Part shown: in pieces, positions 16,172-24,443 of the stretch
How positions within the stretch are numbered: position 1 is the first letter of the stretch
Layout: the number at the start of each line of letters is the position of its first letter
Source: Saccharothrix espanaensis DSM 44229
Lineage (GTDB): Bacteria > Actinomycetota > Actinomycetes > Mycobacteriales > Pseudonocardiaceae
Length of the DNA stretch: 64,000 bases
Direction: 5' to 3'
NCBI RefSeq assembly: GCF_000328705.1
Contig: NC_019673.1
Location: 7,699,501 to 7,763,500 of the forward strand
Translations under genes and position numbers: made by a program
Notes under the pieces: model-generated
What the model saw: the letters and a program-made list of their open reading frames with translations, nothing else
Database searches by the model: none
Told to the model about the DNA's origin: nothing

Positions 16172-16924
16172 CTAGCCCTCGGTGACGAGCGGGCTGGACG
16201 CGACCTCGGTGCCGTCGGGCAGCGTGGAGATGGTGAAGTCGGCGAAGGCGTTGGCCGAGGCCTTCTGGAGCTGGCGCAGGCACTCGATGGCCAGGGCGCG
16301 GATCTCCACGTCGGCGGCCTCGGTGGCGCGCATCGCGACGAAGTGCCGCCACGCGCGGTAGTTGCCGGTCACCACGATCCGGGTCTCGGTGGCGTTGGGC
16401 AGGATCGCGCGGGCCGCCTGGCGGGCCTGCTTGCGGCGCAGGGTGGCGCTCGGGACGTCGGAGAACTTCTCCTCCAGGCCCTTGAGCAGCTCGTTGTAGG
16501 CCTCGACGCTGGCCTGCGCGGCCTTGAGGAACATCTCGTGCAGCGCGGGGTCGTCGGCGATGACGTCCGGCTCGACCATGGCGGCGTTGCGCTCGGGCAC
16601 GTAGCGCTGGGAGAGCTGCGAGTACGAGAAGTGCCGGTGGCGGATCAGCTCGTGGGTCAGCGAGCGGGAGATGCCGGTCAGGTAGAAGCTGACCGAGCCG
16701 TGCTCCAGCACCGACAGGTGGCCGACCTCGATGATGTGCTTGAGGTAGCCGGCGTTGGTGGCCGTCGCGGGGTTGGGCTTGGTCCACGACTGGTAGCAGG
16801 CGCGGCCCGCGAACTCGGCGAGCGCCTCGCCGCCGTCCGCGTCGGTCGACCACGGGACGTCGTCCGGGGGGAAGAACTCCGTCTTCGCGATCAACTGCAC
16901 CTTCGGCGACACCGTCTCAGCCAT
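16172..16924 (-). CDS. thyX: Flavin-dependent thymidylate synthase
   Basis: 250-aa FAD-dependent enzyme converting dUMP to dTMP with methylene-tetrahydrofolate and NAD(P)H. The ThyX signature RHRx7S is at residues 95-105 (RHRHFSYSQLS). The C-terminal RHFVAMR segment is also conserved. The -10 box TAGGGT ends exactly 6 nt before the ATG with no Shine-Dalgarno: a strong leaderless candidate. Confidence 0.97.
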   Translation of the reverse strand: MAETVSPKVQLIAKTEFFPPDDVPWSTDADGGEALAEFAGRACYQSWTKPNPATATNAGYLKHIIEVGHLSVLEHGSVSFYLTGISRSLTHELIRHRHFSYSQLSQRYVPERNAAMVEPDVIADDPALHEMFLKAAQASVEAYNELLKGLEEKFSDVPSATLRRKQARQAARAILPNATETRIVVTGNYRAWRHFVAMRATEAADVEIRALAIECLRQLQKASANAFADFTISTLPDGTEVASSPLVTEG

Positions 16925-17053
16925 GGCGAAACCCTAACCGATCGGCTGTTCGGCCCTACCGCGCCACGGGGGTGAGCGCGGTGCGTGCACGGTCGGTTCC
17001 GCAGCGCTTTATGCCGTCGTGCGCAGCACGTCCAGAGTCGCAGAATCGGGCGT

Positions 17054-17557
17054 ATGACGCAGATCGAACTGGTTCTCGGCGACATCACCGCGCAGGAGGT
17101 CGACGTGGTGGTCAACGCTGCCAACTCGTCGTTGTTAGGAGGCGGCGGGGTCGACGGGGCGATCCACCGCAAGGGCGGCCCGGAGATCCTCGCCGCGTGC
17201 CGTGCGTTGCGCGCCGGCCACTACGGACGCGGGCTGGGCGTCGGACAGGCGGTGGCGACGACCGCCGGACGGCTGCCGGCGCGGTGGGTCGTGCACACGG
17301 TCGGTCCGGTGTGGTCGGCGGAGCAGGACCGCTCGGAGCTGCTCGCCGACTGCCACCGCAACGCGCTGCGCGTCGCCGAGGGGCTGGGGGCGCGGACGGT
17401 CGCCTTCCCGGCGATCTCGACGGGCGTCTACCGGTGGCCGGTGGCGTCGGCGGCGGCGATCGCGGTGGCGAGCGTGGCCGGGTTCGCCGGAGTGGTGCGG
17501 TTCGTGCTGTTCGACCAGGCCGCGTTCGACGCCTATGCGGAGGTGGCATCACGCTGA
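17054..17557 (+). CDS. Macro-domain protein (ADP-ribose / O-acetyl-ADP-ribose hydrolase type)
   Basis: 167-aa single macro domain. The ligand loops are visible: VVNAANSSLLGGGGVDGAIH (nucleotide and catalytic loop) and AFPAISTGVYRWP (distal phosphate loop). It probably removes ADP-ribose or hydrolyses OAADPr. ATG 17054 is chosen because the -10-like CAGAAT ends 7 nt before it; longer in-frame starts lack support. It lies just upstream of the RHH gene (38-bp gap). Confidence 0.92.
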   Translation: MTQIELVLGDITAQEVDVVVNAANSSLLGGGGVDGAIHRKGGPEILAACRALRAGHYGRGLGVGQAVATTAGRLPARWVVHTVGPVWSAEQDRSELLADCHRNALRVAEGLGARTVAFPAISTGVYRWPVASAAAIAVASVAGFAGVVRFVLFDQAAFDAYAEVASR

Positions 17558-17565
17558 TGGTTGCG

Positions 17566-17596
17566 TGATGTCAGGTATGACGCCATAGTGGTGTCA
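17566..17596 (+). promoter_or_regulatory. Leaderless promoter overlapped by three phased TGRYGTCA operator boxes
   Basis: -35 TTGCGT (17561-17566), 17-nt spacer, -10 CATAGT (17584-17589), then 6 nt to the ATG at 17596. Boxes TGATGTCA (17566-17573, direct), TGACGCCA (17578-17585, inverted copy of TGGCGTCA) and TGGTGTCA (17589-17596, direct) are spaced 12 and 11 bp, about one helical turn. A weaker copy TGGCATCA is at 17544. This is the pattern expected for cooperative ribbon-helix-helix dimers, so the first gene product is the likely ligand. Confidence 0.6.
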
Positions 17597-18117
17597 TGGA
17601 TCTGTCGCCGTACATCGCCCAGTTGCGCGAGGACCTCGCGACAGCCGCGTCCGCCGGGGACGAGGACACCCGGCGCACCGCGGCTGTGCTGTCCGCCGCG
17701 CTCGAACCCGCCGCCCGGCTGGCCCTCATGAACGCCCTGTCCGACCTGGCCGCGGAGGTGACCGCGGCGCTCGACGGCCCGGTGGTCGACGTCAGGTTGG
17801 ACGGCCGGGACGTCCAGGTGGTCGTCACCGGCGCGTCGACCCCTCGGGAAGACCACGAACCGCAGCCGCAGGAAGTTCCCCGGGCCACCGCCGGGAGTGA
17901 GGCCACGCGCATCACCCTGCGGCTGCTGGACGAGCTCAAGTCGAAGGCCGAGCAGGCCGCAGCGTCCCAGGGCCTGTCGTTGAACACGTTCGTCGCCCAG
18001 GCCGTGCAGGGCGCGGTGGGCGGGCGTCGGGGCCACCACAAGGGGCCTTGGCCGGAGTCCGCCCCGAAGCCGCCCAAGGACGGCGGCTCCCGGGTGAACG
18101 GCTGGGTCCAGGGCTGA
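17596..18117 (+). CDS. Ribbon-helix-helix (HicB/Arc-type) DNA-binding protein
   Basis: 173-aa protein. The N-terminal half is an unknown helical domain (MDLSPYIAQLREDLATAAS...). Residues about 105-142 (EATRITLRLLDELKSKAEQAA then GLSLNTFVAQAVQGAV) form a classical RHH fold used by Arc, MetJ and HicB antitoxins. The tail is basic and Pro/Gly-rich. No HicA-type toxin ORF is adjacent, so it is better read as a repressor than as an antitoxin. It is coupled to the DUF4097 gene and probably autoregulated through 17566-17596. Confidence 0.83.
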   Translation: MDLSPYIAQLREDLATAASAGDEDTRRTAAVLSAALEPAARLALMNALSDLAAEVTAALDGPVVDVRLDGRDVQVVVTGASTPREDHEPQPQEVPRATAGSEATRITLRLLDELKSKAEQAAASQGLSLNTFVAQAVQGAVGGRRGHHKGPWPESAPKPPKDGGSRVNGWVQG

Positions 18118-18131
18118 TGGAGGGGGATGTC

Positions 18132-19022
18132 GTGGAGTCGGAGTCGGATGTCGTGCGGCAGCAGAGCTTCGAGGTGGAGGGCGTGGTCGAGATCGACGTC
18201 GCCCTCATCTCCGGGCGGGTGCGGGTGCACCTGGTCGACGAGCCGGGCGTGCACGTCGAGGTCAGGCACGAGGCGTCGCTCGGCGAGAGCTGGACGGCCG
18301 GCCTGAACAACCTGCTGAGCTGGGTGAACGACCAGTTCGGGGCGAACAAGGGGCAGGACGCCGGACCGGCCGAGGCGGTCCGCGGGGCACGGCTGGACCT
18401 GGTCGGGCAGCGGCTCCGGGTGCAGTCGTCGGACTCGCTGAACCTGCGCGCGGTGCCGCTGGGCGTGGTCGTGCGCGCGCCGATCGGCTCGCACGTGACC
18501 ACCAAGACCGGCGCGGCCGACGTCACGGTCACCGGCGCGGCGGGCAAGCTGGACATCAAGACCGGGACCGGTGACATCACCGCGGACCGCGCGGACTCGT
18601 CGTCGCAGGTCAACACGGCGTCCGGGAAGGTCCGGCTGGGCCCGATGCTCGGCGGGCTGCGGGCCAAGACCGGGCGCGGCGACATCGAGGTGTCGTCGGT
18701 CGGCGGGAACACGGTGCTGTTCACCGGCACGGGTGACGTCTGGCTGGGGGCGGTGCAGAGCGACGTCCAGGTCCGCACCGGGTCGGGCGACGTCACGGTC
18801 GCCGACGCCGCCGCCGGCCGGATCCAGCTGGGCACCGGGTCGGGTGACGTGCGGGTCGGCGTGCGGCCCGGGGTGACCGCGAAGGTCGACCTGGTGTCGA
18901 CCTCCGGGACCGCGCGCAGCGACCTGGAGGTGTCCGGCACACCGCCGGAGTCCGAGGCGGCCTTGGTCGTGACAGGGCGGACGGGCAGCGGCGACGCGCT
19001 CGTCACCACCTCGACCAGCTGA
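18132..19022 (+). CDS. DUF4097-type beta-strand repeat protein
   Basis: 296-aa soluble protein built of repeated beta-helix turns: KTGAADVTVTGAAG, KTGTGDITADRA, KTGRGDIEVSS, FTGTGDVWLG, RTGSGDVTVAD, GTGSGDVRVGV. It has no signal peptide or TM helix. Function unknown; the family resembles bactofilin-like and putative adhesin beta-solenoids. GTG 18132 is chosen because GGAGGGGG lies 5 nt upstream; the alternative ATG 18117 overlaps the RHH stop. It forms an operon with the RHH gene and is convergent with the NB-ARC gene. Confidence 0.85.
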   Translation: MESESDVVRQQSFEVEGVVEIDVALISGRVRVHLVDEPGVHVEVRHEASLGESWTAGLNNLLSWVNDQFGANKGQDAGPAEAVRGARLDLVGQRLRVQSSDSLNLRAVPLGVVVRAPIGSHVTTKTGAADVTVTGAAGKLDIKTGTGDITADRADSSSQVNTASGKVRLGPMLGGLRAKTGRGDIEVSSVGGNTVLFTGTGDVWLGAVQSDVQVRTGSGDVTVADAAAGRIQLGTGSGDVRVGVRPGVTAKVDLVSTSGTARSDLEVSGTPPESEAALVVTGRTGSGDALVTTSTS

Positions 19023-19023
19023 G

Positions 19024-20577
19024 CTACCGCGGCGCGCGCGTCTCCTCCGAGGGCGCGCGCCGCGGGCCTGTCCGCCCGAACGCCGCGCGCATCTGTTCCA
19101 GCCTGGCCTGCTCGACCCCACCGAGGCCCACGCCGACCTCGACCAGCCCCAGGATCAACGACGTGCCCAGCCGCACCGACGGCGACCGGTCCGGATCGCC
19201 CTCGTGGCCGCGCACGGCCACCACGAACAGCAGCAGGACACCGAGGGTGACCCCGTCGAGCACGACGGACTTGATCTGCTGGAAGACCACGGGGTCGAGT
19301 CGACCGCCGTGCTCGGCGGACGGCTGCCCCAGCGCCGTCGCGCCGTCGGCCAAGGCCCGCGAGACCCGGCCCATCACCGACTCCGCCATCAACCGGTCCA
19401 AGGCGTCGCCGATGGCCGCCAGAGCGTCCTCCACGCGCTGATCCCCATCGCCGCGGTGATCCATGAGCGTCACGAGGTGCGGCACCGATTGCCGGGCCAC
19501 CCGCCACCCCGCCACCCCGTCGCCGTCGGCCACCAGGGCGTCGCGGAGCCGGGCGAGCACGGCCAGCAGGTCGTCGTGGCCCGCTTCGTGGCGCAGGTGC
19601 GCCTGCAGGAGGCGGTGCACCGAGAGCCGGTCGCCGTCGCGCTGGACCAGGCCGTGCCGCACCAGGGGTGCGACGAGCCGGGCGGACTCGATCGGTTCGG
19701 CCGAGCCGGTGACCAGGTCGATCGGGATCGCCTCGGGTGCCAGGAACGCGGTTCCCCGAAGCACGGCCAGGGACCGCGGTGCGCGGTCGGCGAGGTGCCG
19801 CAGCGACAGGCTCCACACCGTGCCGATGGTGTGCGGGTAGCCGACGACCTCCCCCTCCACGAACATCATGCGCTCGTGCGTGCGGATCAGGGTGAAGTAG
19901 TCCGCGAGCGGCAGGCCGCTCTCCTCCAGGTAGGCGGCGGCCTGCGCCAGCCCCAGCGGCAGGTCGCCGAGCAGTTCCGCCAGGTCGTCCGCCTCCTCCT
20001 CGGACATCGCGGACACCCTGGCCCGCAGGAGCGCCACCGAGTCGGCCCGGGGCAGGACGTCGAGCCGCACCACCGCGCCGAGGCCGCCGAACCCGGTGTT
20101 GCGGGTGGTGATCAGGACGTGCCCACCCGAGGGCAGCAACGGGTGCAGGTCCCGCGGGCTCTCGGCGTTGTCGAAGATCAGCAGCCAGTCCGACCGGGCG
20201 CTCAACGCCGTGCGGAAGTCGGTGCCGCCCAGGGCGGCCTCCAGCCGGGCCAGGTGCTCGGGGACCAGTTCCGGGCGCTCGGCCGGGATCCACCACACGC
20301 ACCGGTAGTCGGCCGCGTGCCGGTGGGCGTACTCGATCGCCGTCTGGGACTTGCCCACGCCGCCCAGGCCGTGCAGCGACTGGACCGCCACGACACCGCC
20401 GGTGAGCGCGCCGCGGATCGCGGTCAACGTCTCCTCGCGGCCAGTGAAGTGCGGGTTGCGCGGGGGCAGGTTCCAGACCCGCGACGTGCCGGCCGGCACG
20501 TGGTGGACGATGACGTCCCGGCCGGCCTGGAAGACCTGACCGCCGGCGGCCGCCTCGGCCCGCTGCCTCTCGCTCAC
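19024..20577 (-). CDS. NB-ARC (NLR/STAND-like) ATPase with N-terminal QAGRD motif
   Basis: 517-aa STAND protein. P-loop GLGGVGKS at 70-77, Walker B LLIFDN, sensor LITTRN, then a winged-helix/helical region and a C-terminal domain of about 150 aa with a hydrophobic stretch (VVLDGVTLGVLLLFVVAV). There is no TPR or DNA-binding output domain. The first 30 residues (GGQVFQAGRDVIVHH) form a short motif found at the ends of actinomycete NLR-like proteins and resembling amyloid signalling motifs. Last gene of the EamA-YcaQ-NB-ARC operon, 10 nt after ycaQ. Role unknown: defence or signalling are both possible. Confidence 0.85.
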   Translation of the reverse strand: MSERQRAEAAAGGQVFQAGRDVIVHHVPAGTSRVWNLPPRNPHFTGREETLTAIRGALTGGVVAVQSLHGLGGVGKSQTAIEYAHRHAADYRCVWWIPAERPELVPEHLARLEAALGGTDFRTALSARSDWLLIFDNAESPRDLHPLLPSGGHVLITTRNTGFGGLGAVVRLDVLPRADSVALLRARVSAMSEEEADDLAELLGDLPLGLAQAAAYLEESGLPLADYFTLIRTHERMMFVEGEVVGYPHTIGTVWSLSLRHLADRAPRSLAVLRGTAFLAPEAIPIDLVTGSAEPIESARLVAPLVRHGLVQRDGDRLSVHRLLQAHLRHEAGHDDLLAVLARLRDALVADGDGVAGWRVARQSVPHLVTLMDHRGDGDQRVEDALAAIGDALDRLMAESVMGRVSRALADGATALGQPSAEHGGRLDPVVFQQIKSVVLDGVTLGVLLLFVVAVRGHEGDPDRSPSVRLGTSLILGLVEVGVGLGGVEQARLEQMRAAFGRTGPRRAPSEETRAPR

Positions 20578-20587
20578 CCGCGGCAGG

Positions 20588-21796
20588 TTACTGGCGCACC
20601 ACCGCCTTCAACGCCGGCGCGAGGTCGCCGCGCGGGGTCACCTGGACCTTCTCCAGCTCCAGCCAGTCGGCCATGTGCCGCAGTTCGGCCGCCAGCTCGA
20701 CCGCCACCCGGCCGTGGTCGGTGGCCACCTCGGAGTGGGCGGACTGGACCCGCAGGACGCCGGCCGCGCGGTCCGCCTTGAGGTCGACGCGGCCGACCAG
20801 CCGGCCGTCGAGCAGGAACGGGAAGACGTAGTAGCCGTGGACGCGTTTGGCCTGCGGCACGTAGATCTCGATGCGGTAGTGGAAGTCGAAGATGCGCTCG
20901 GTGCGGGCCCGTTCCCAGATCAGCGGGTCGAACGGGCACAGCAGCGCACGGCCGGCGACGGTGCGGGGCACGCGCGCCTCGACGTGGCGGTAGGCGGGGG
21001 CGGGCCAGCCCCGCACCGCCACCGGTTCCAGCACGCCCTCCTCCACCAGCTCGCGGACGGCCTGCCGACTGCGCGCCGGGGCCAGCCGGTAGTAGTCGCG
21101 CAGGTCCGGCTCGGTGGCCACGCCCAGGGCCGTCGCGGCTCGGGTCACCAGCTCGCGCGCGCCCTCCTCGGCGGTGACCCGGCGGGCCAGGACCTCGGGC
21201 GGCAGGACCCGCTCGGTCAGGTCGTACAGCCGCTCGAAGCCCCGGCGGGTGCCGGTGGTCAGCGCTCCCACGCCGAACAGGTACTCGCAGATCTGCTTGA
21301 CCTCGGACCAGTTCCAGCCCCAGTGGTCCTTGGTCCGGGGCGCGCCGCCGGCCAGCGCCTTCTCGATCGCGCCCGCGCCCAGCGGGCCCAGCTCCTTCAC
21401 CACGGCCAGGATGTCCTCCACCAGCTGCGGCTCGCGCTCCGCCGTGGCCGTGTGGTGGTGCCACCAGCCGAGCTTCTTGGCACCGGAGTGGAACAGCGGC
21501 CAGTCCTCGACCGGCACCAGGCTGGCCTCGTGCGCCCAGTACTCGACCAGCAGCCGGGGCTTGCGGGCGCTGTGCGACCACGCGGCCTCGTCCACGAGCG
21601 ACGGCGCGTACGCGCCCAGCCTGCTGAACACGGGCATGTAGTGCGCGCGCACGGCGACGTTGACCGAGTCGAGCTGGAGCAGCCGGACGCGCGAGAGCAC
21701 CCGCTGGAGGTGCCGCCTGGTCGGCGGCGAGGCGGGCCTGGGATCGGCGAAGCCCTGCGCGGCCAGCGCGATCCGGCGGGCGACGTCTGCGCTCAT
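20588..21796 (-). CDS. YcaQ/AlkZ-family winged-helix DNA glycosylase
   Basis: 402-aa protein of the HTH_42 family, which includes glycosylases that unhook interstrand crosslinks. Residues 41-43 are Q-L-D in RLLQLDSVNV: the QxD form is that of E. coli YcaQ/AlkX, whereas AlkZ self-resistance enzymes carry QxQ. Further conserved parts are YWAHEASL and LCPFDPLIWERAR. ATG 21796 overlaps the EamA stop (ATGA). Likely a general crosslink/alkylation repair enzyme; a producer self-resistance role is less likely without a nearby cluster. Confidence 0.87.
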   Translation of the reverse strand: MSADVARRIALAAQGFADPRPASPPTRRHLQRVLSRVRLLQLDSVNVAVRAHYMPVFSRLGAYAPSLVDEAAWSHSARKPRLLVEYWAHEASLVPVEDWPLFHSGAKKLGWWHHHTATAEREPQLVEDILAVVKELGPLGAGAIEKALAGGAPRTKDHWGWNWSEVKQICEYLFGVGALTTGTRRGFERLYDLTERVLPPEVLARRVTAEEGARELVTRAATALGVATEPDLRDYYRLAPARSRQAVRELVEEGVLEPVAVRGWPAPAYRHVEARVPRTVAGRALLCPFDPLIWERARTERIFDFHYRIEIYVPQAKRVHGYYVFPFLLDGRLVGRVDLKADRAAGVLRVQSAHSEVATDHGRVAVELAAELRHMADWLELEKVQVTPRGDLAPALKAVVRQ

Positions 21797-22674
21797 CGTC
21801 TGCACGGCTCGGATACTCCCACCTCGGTACGACATTTCCGCTCGGCCCGGACTACGAGCACCACCGCGACGACCACCAGCAGGCCGCCGGCCAACTGCCA
21901 CGGGCCGAACTGCTCGTCCGCCAGCCACACACCGAGCAGCACGGCGATCACGGGGTTCACGTAGGCGTAGGTCGCGACCGTGGACACGGGCAACTGGCCC
22001 AGCACGTACACGTACGAGCTGAACGCCAACAACGACCCGAACACCACGAGGTAGCCCCACGCGAGCCACGACGTCGTGGACACCTCGGACAGCGTGACGC
22101 TCTCCCCCGCGACAACGCCGACCAACGACAGCAGCGCGCCGCCGACGATCATCTCCACCGCGGACATCGCGAACGGGTCCGCAGTAGGCAGCCTGCCGTT
22201 CAGGTACGACCCGAGCGCCCAGCCGAACGCGGCCAGCAGCACCGCCCACGGCCCCCACCACGACGAGCCGCCCACGTCGTGCAGCAGCAGCACCGCCAAC
22301 CCGACCAACCCGACGGCCACCCCCACGTACGTGACGCGCGGCGGCCGTTCGCCACCGAGCCGCCGGAGGAGGACCACGTAGATCGGCACCGACGCCACCA
22401 GGAGCGCGGCCAGCCCCGAAGCCACCGATTGCTCCGCCACGACCACCAGCCCGTTGCCCCAGGCGGGCAGCAACAGCCCCAGCAGCGCGGCCGTGCGGAA
22501 CTGCGGCCACGTCATGCGCAGCCGCCGCCCCACGATCAGCGCGAGGACCAGCCCGGCGGCCAGGAACCGCGTCCCGGCGGACAGCAACGGCGGCATGGTC
22601 TCGATCGCGAACTTGATGCCCACGTACGTCGAGCCCCACACCACGTACACGACGCCCAACGCAGCCCAACGCAT
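21793..22674 (-). CDS. EamA-family transporter
   Basis: 293-aa ten-helix DMT-superfamily permease with two EamA repeats (WGSTYVGIKFAIE near the start, FGSLLAFSSYVYVLGQLPVS in the second half). Substrate unknown. Its stop overlaps the ycaQ start by 4 nt. The AAGCGT hexamer 6 nt before the ATG is a weak -10 candidate. Confidence 0.86.
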   Translation of the reverse strand: MRWAALGVVYVVWGSTYVGIKFAIETMPPLLSAGTRFLAAGLVLALIVGRRLRMTWPQFRTAALLGLLLPAWGNGLVVVAEQSVASGLAALLVASVPIYVVLLRRLGGERPPRVTYVGVAVGLVGLAVLLLHDVGGSSWWGPWAVLLAAFGWALGSYLNGRLPTADPFAMSAVEMIVGGALLSLVGVVAGESVTLSEVSTTSWLAWGYLVVFGSLLAFSSYVYVLGQLPVSTVATYAYVNPVIAVLLGVWLADEQFGPWQLAGGLLVVVAVVLVVRAERKCRTEVGVSEPCRR

Positions 22675-22738
22675 GTCCGCACGCTTTCACGTGACACCCG
22701 CCCGGATCACGTGGATTTCGGCCACTAGGGTGCCTCGC

Positions 22739-23284
22739 ATGGCCGACGCCGCGGTGCGGACCGCGAAGCCCGAAGACGTGCCGGAGATCGCCCGGATCCA
22801 CCGCGACACGTGGCGCACCGCGTACCGGGAGCTGCTCCCGGACGAAGTCCTGGACGGCCTGTCCGACACCACCGAGGCGTGGGCCGAGGCGGTGGCGCAC
22901 GCGCGGGTGTTCGTGGCGACCGAGGGCCAGTGGCTGGTGGGCTTCTGCGTGGCCGGGACCGCGCCGGACACCGAGGTGGCCCGCGCGGACGGCGCGCTGC
23001 CCGACGACGCGGCCACCACCGCGCTGGTCAGCGTCCTGGTGGAGCCCCGGTGGGGTCGGCGCGGCCACGGCGCGCGGCTGCTGGCCACGGCCGGTCAGGC
23101 GTTGCTGGAGGGCGGGTGCACGCGCGGGATCGCGTGGATCCCGGAGGCGGACAAGTCCTCCGGCGGCTTCTACGCGAAAGCCGGCTGGGAGGCCGACGGC
23201 ACCGTGCGCACCCTGGACGCGGGTGGTCGGCCGGTGCGCGAGATCAGGGTTTCCGGGGGGCTGACCCCACCGCTCACGGCCTGA
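22739..23284 (+). CDS. GNAT-family N-acetyltransferase
   Basis: 181-aa acetyltransferase. Motif V/A is LVSVLVEPRWGRRGHGARLL and GGFYAKAGWEADG is the C-terminal beta strand/loop. N-terminal ARIHRDTWRTAYRELLP is common in RimI-like small-molecule acetyltransferases. Substrate unknown. The -10 box TAGGGT ends exactly 7 nt before the ATG and no ribosome site is seen. The EamA gene diverges from it over 64 bp. Confidence 0.88.
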   Translation: MADAAVRTAKPEDVPEIARIHRDTWRTAYRELLPDEVLDGLSDTTEAWAEAVAHARVFVATEGQWLVGFCVAGTAPDTEVARADGALPDDAATTALVSVLVEPRWGRRGHGARLLATAGQALLEGGCTRGIAWIPEADKSSGGFYAKAGWEADGTVRTLDAGGRPVREIRVSGGLTPPLTA

Positions 23285-23305
23285 GCGGTTGCTAGCCTCG
23301 AACAG

Positions 23306-23815
23306 GTGTGGGCACTGCTGGGGTGGATCGGCCTGACGTTCGGTGTGGCGTTCGGGTCCGCGATCATCCCCCTGATCAGCATCGAGGTCTTCGTCATCGG
23401 CCTCGTCACGCAGCAACCCCACATCTCCTGGTGGTGGATCGGGCTCGCGGTCGCGGTGGGCCAGGTGCTGGGCAAGATGTTCTACTTCCTGGCCGCGCGC
23501 GGCGACTGGCACCTGCCGGCGTGGTTCAAGCGCAAGGAGAGGCCGGCCAAGCCGCTGACGCCGTTCCGGGCGAAGTGGAAGGCCAGGCTGGAGTGGGTGC
23601 GGGAGCGCTGCCACCGGCACCCGCACTGGATGTTCGGCACGCACGCGGTGAGTTCCGTGGTCGGGCTGCCGCCGTTCATGTTCACCACGGTCCTGGCGGG
23701 GCTCGCGGGCATGTCGTCGTGGCTGTTCATCACGACCGGGATGGTGGGGCGGTTCGCCCGGTTCAGCGTCCTCGCCGCGTCACCGGGCATCATGGCGGGC
23801 TGGTTGCCGCACTAG
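23306..23815 (+). CDS. Small membrane protein (VTT/DedA-like)
   Basis: 169-aa protein with a hydrophobic N-terminal region (two helices), a basic cytoplasmic loop of about 60 residues (AWFKRKERPAKPLTPFRAKWK), and a second hydrophobic pair with GLPPFMFTTVLAGLAGM, the kind of re-entrant Pro-rich segment of VTT/DedA proteins. Function unknown. The GTG start has TAGCCT exactly 7 nt upstream. Confidence 0.75.
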   Translation: MWALLGWIGLTFGVAFGSAIIPLISIEVFVIGLVTQQPHISWWWIGLAVAVGQVLGKMFYFLAARGDWHLPAWFKRKERPAKPLTPFRAKWKARLEWVRERCHRHPHWMFGTHAVSSVVGLPPFMFTTVLAGLAGMSSWLFITTGMVGRFARFSVLAASPGIMAGWLPH

Positions 23816-23861
23816 CCCCGCACTGGCCCACCAGTGCCGCCGGCCTGACGTCGTATGTCGG

Positions 23862-24179
23862 TCAGCGGCGCTCGTGGCGCACGAGGCGCTGTCGCGGCAC
23901 GGTGAGGCCGTAGTGGTCGTGCAGCTCGACGTGCTCCACCTCGGACAGCTCGGCACCGATCCGGGGTGCTTCCTCGATCTCGCTCTTGTCCACCGGCACC
24001 ACCAGCCGGCGGTCGCGCACCTGGGCCCCGCGGATGGGTACCAGGGTGGTGGCGTTGTCGGTGCGGACGCCCGCCCACAGCGGGCGTCCCCCGTCCAGCC
24101 ACAGCTCTTCGACCGGCCCCACGCGCTCGCCGTGCCGGTCCAGCAGGTCGCAGTCGTACAGCAGATCTGTTCGGTCCAT
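23862..24179 (-). CDS. Small PRC-barrel-like protein
   Basis: 105-aa protein rich in beta strands (DLLYDCDLLDRHGERVGPVEELWLDGG, split here by turns, then RRLVVPVDKSEIEEAPRIG). The layout, a strand pair with G-x-x-V-G followed by a charged tail, resembles PRC-barrel proteins. The ATG at 24179 starts MDRTDLLYD; a GTG two codons upstream is possible. No catalytic motif. Confidence 0.68.
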   Translation of the reverse strand: MDRTDLLYDCDLLDRHGERVGPVEELWLDGGRPLWAGVRTDNATTLVPIRGAQVRDRRLVVPVDKSEIEEAPRIGAELSEVEHVELHDHYGLTVPRQRLVRHERR

Positions 24180-24273
24180 GCTCACGGCTACCCGAGCCGC
24201 GGAGCGGTCGCACCCAGGTGCACCCGGTCGAGTGACCGGATTCGCCCGACCGAGGGCGAGTCGCACGGTCGGT

Positions 24274-24360
24274 CTAGGTGAGGGCGAGCGCCGCCCCGAA
24301 CGCGGTGACGAGGACCAGGCAGGCGATGGTGATCCGCAGGTTCTGGTAGGTGTTGCTCAC
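24274..24360 (-). CDS. 28-aa single-TM membrane miniprotein
   Basis: Short ORF below normal gene-finding size. GTG-started product begins MSNTYQNLRITIACLVLV and ends ALALT: seven polar/basic residues, then one uninterrupted hydrophobic helix of about 18 residues. Support for expression is the promoter: -10 TAACGT ends exactly 6 nt before the GTG, with TTGGTT 18 nt further upstream. The sequence is not homologous to anything I recognise. It could be a stress-related small membrane protein or a membrane-active peptide. Confidence 0.5.
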   Translation of the reverse strand: MSNTYQNLRITIACLVLVTAFGAALALT

Positions 24361-24443
24361 CCCACCACGTTATCCAGCGATCACCGGACAAACCAAGGTG
24401 AATTGGCGTTAAAACCGGATGAATTGAGTCTCACCCGAATGCT

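Noticed and set aside
17596..18117. HicAB toxin-antitoxin system
   Set aside because: The RHH part fits HicB, but no HicA-like (dsRBD, about 60 aa) ORF exists on either side; the partner is a DUF4097 protein.
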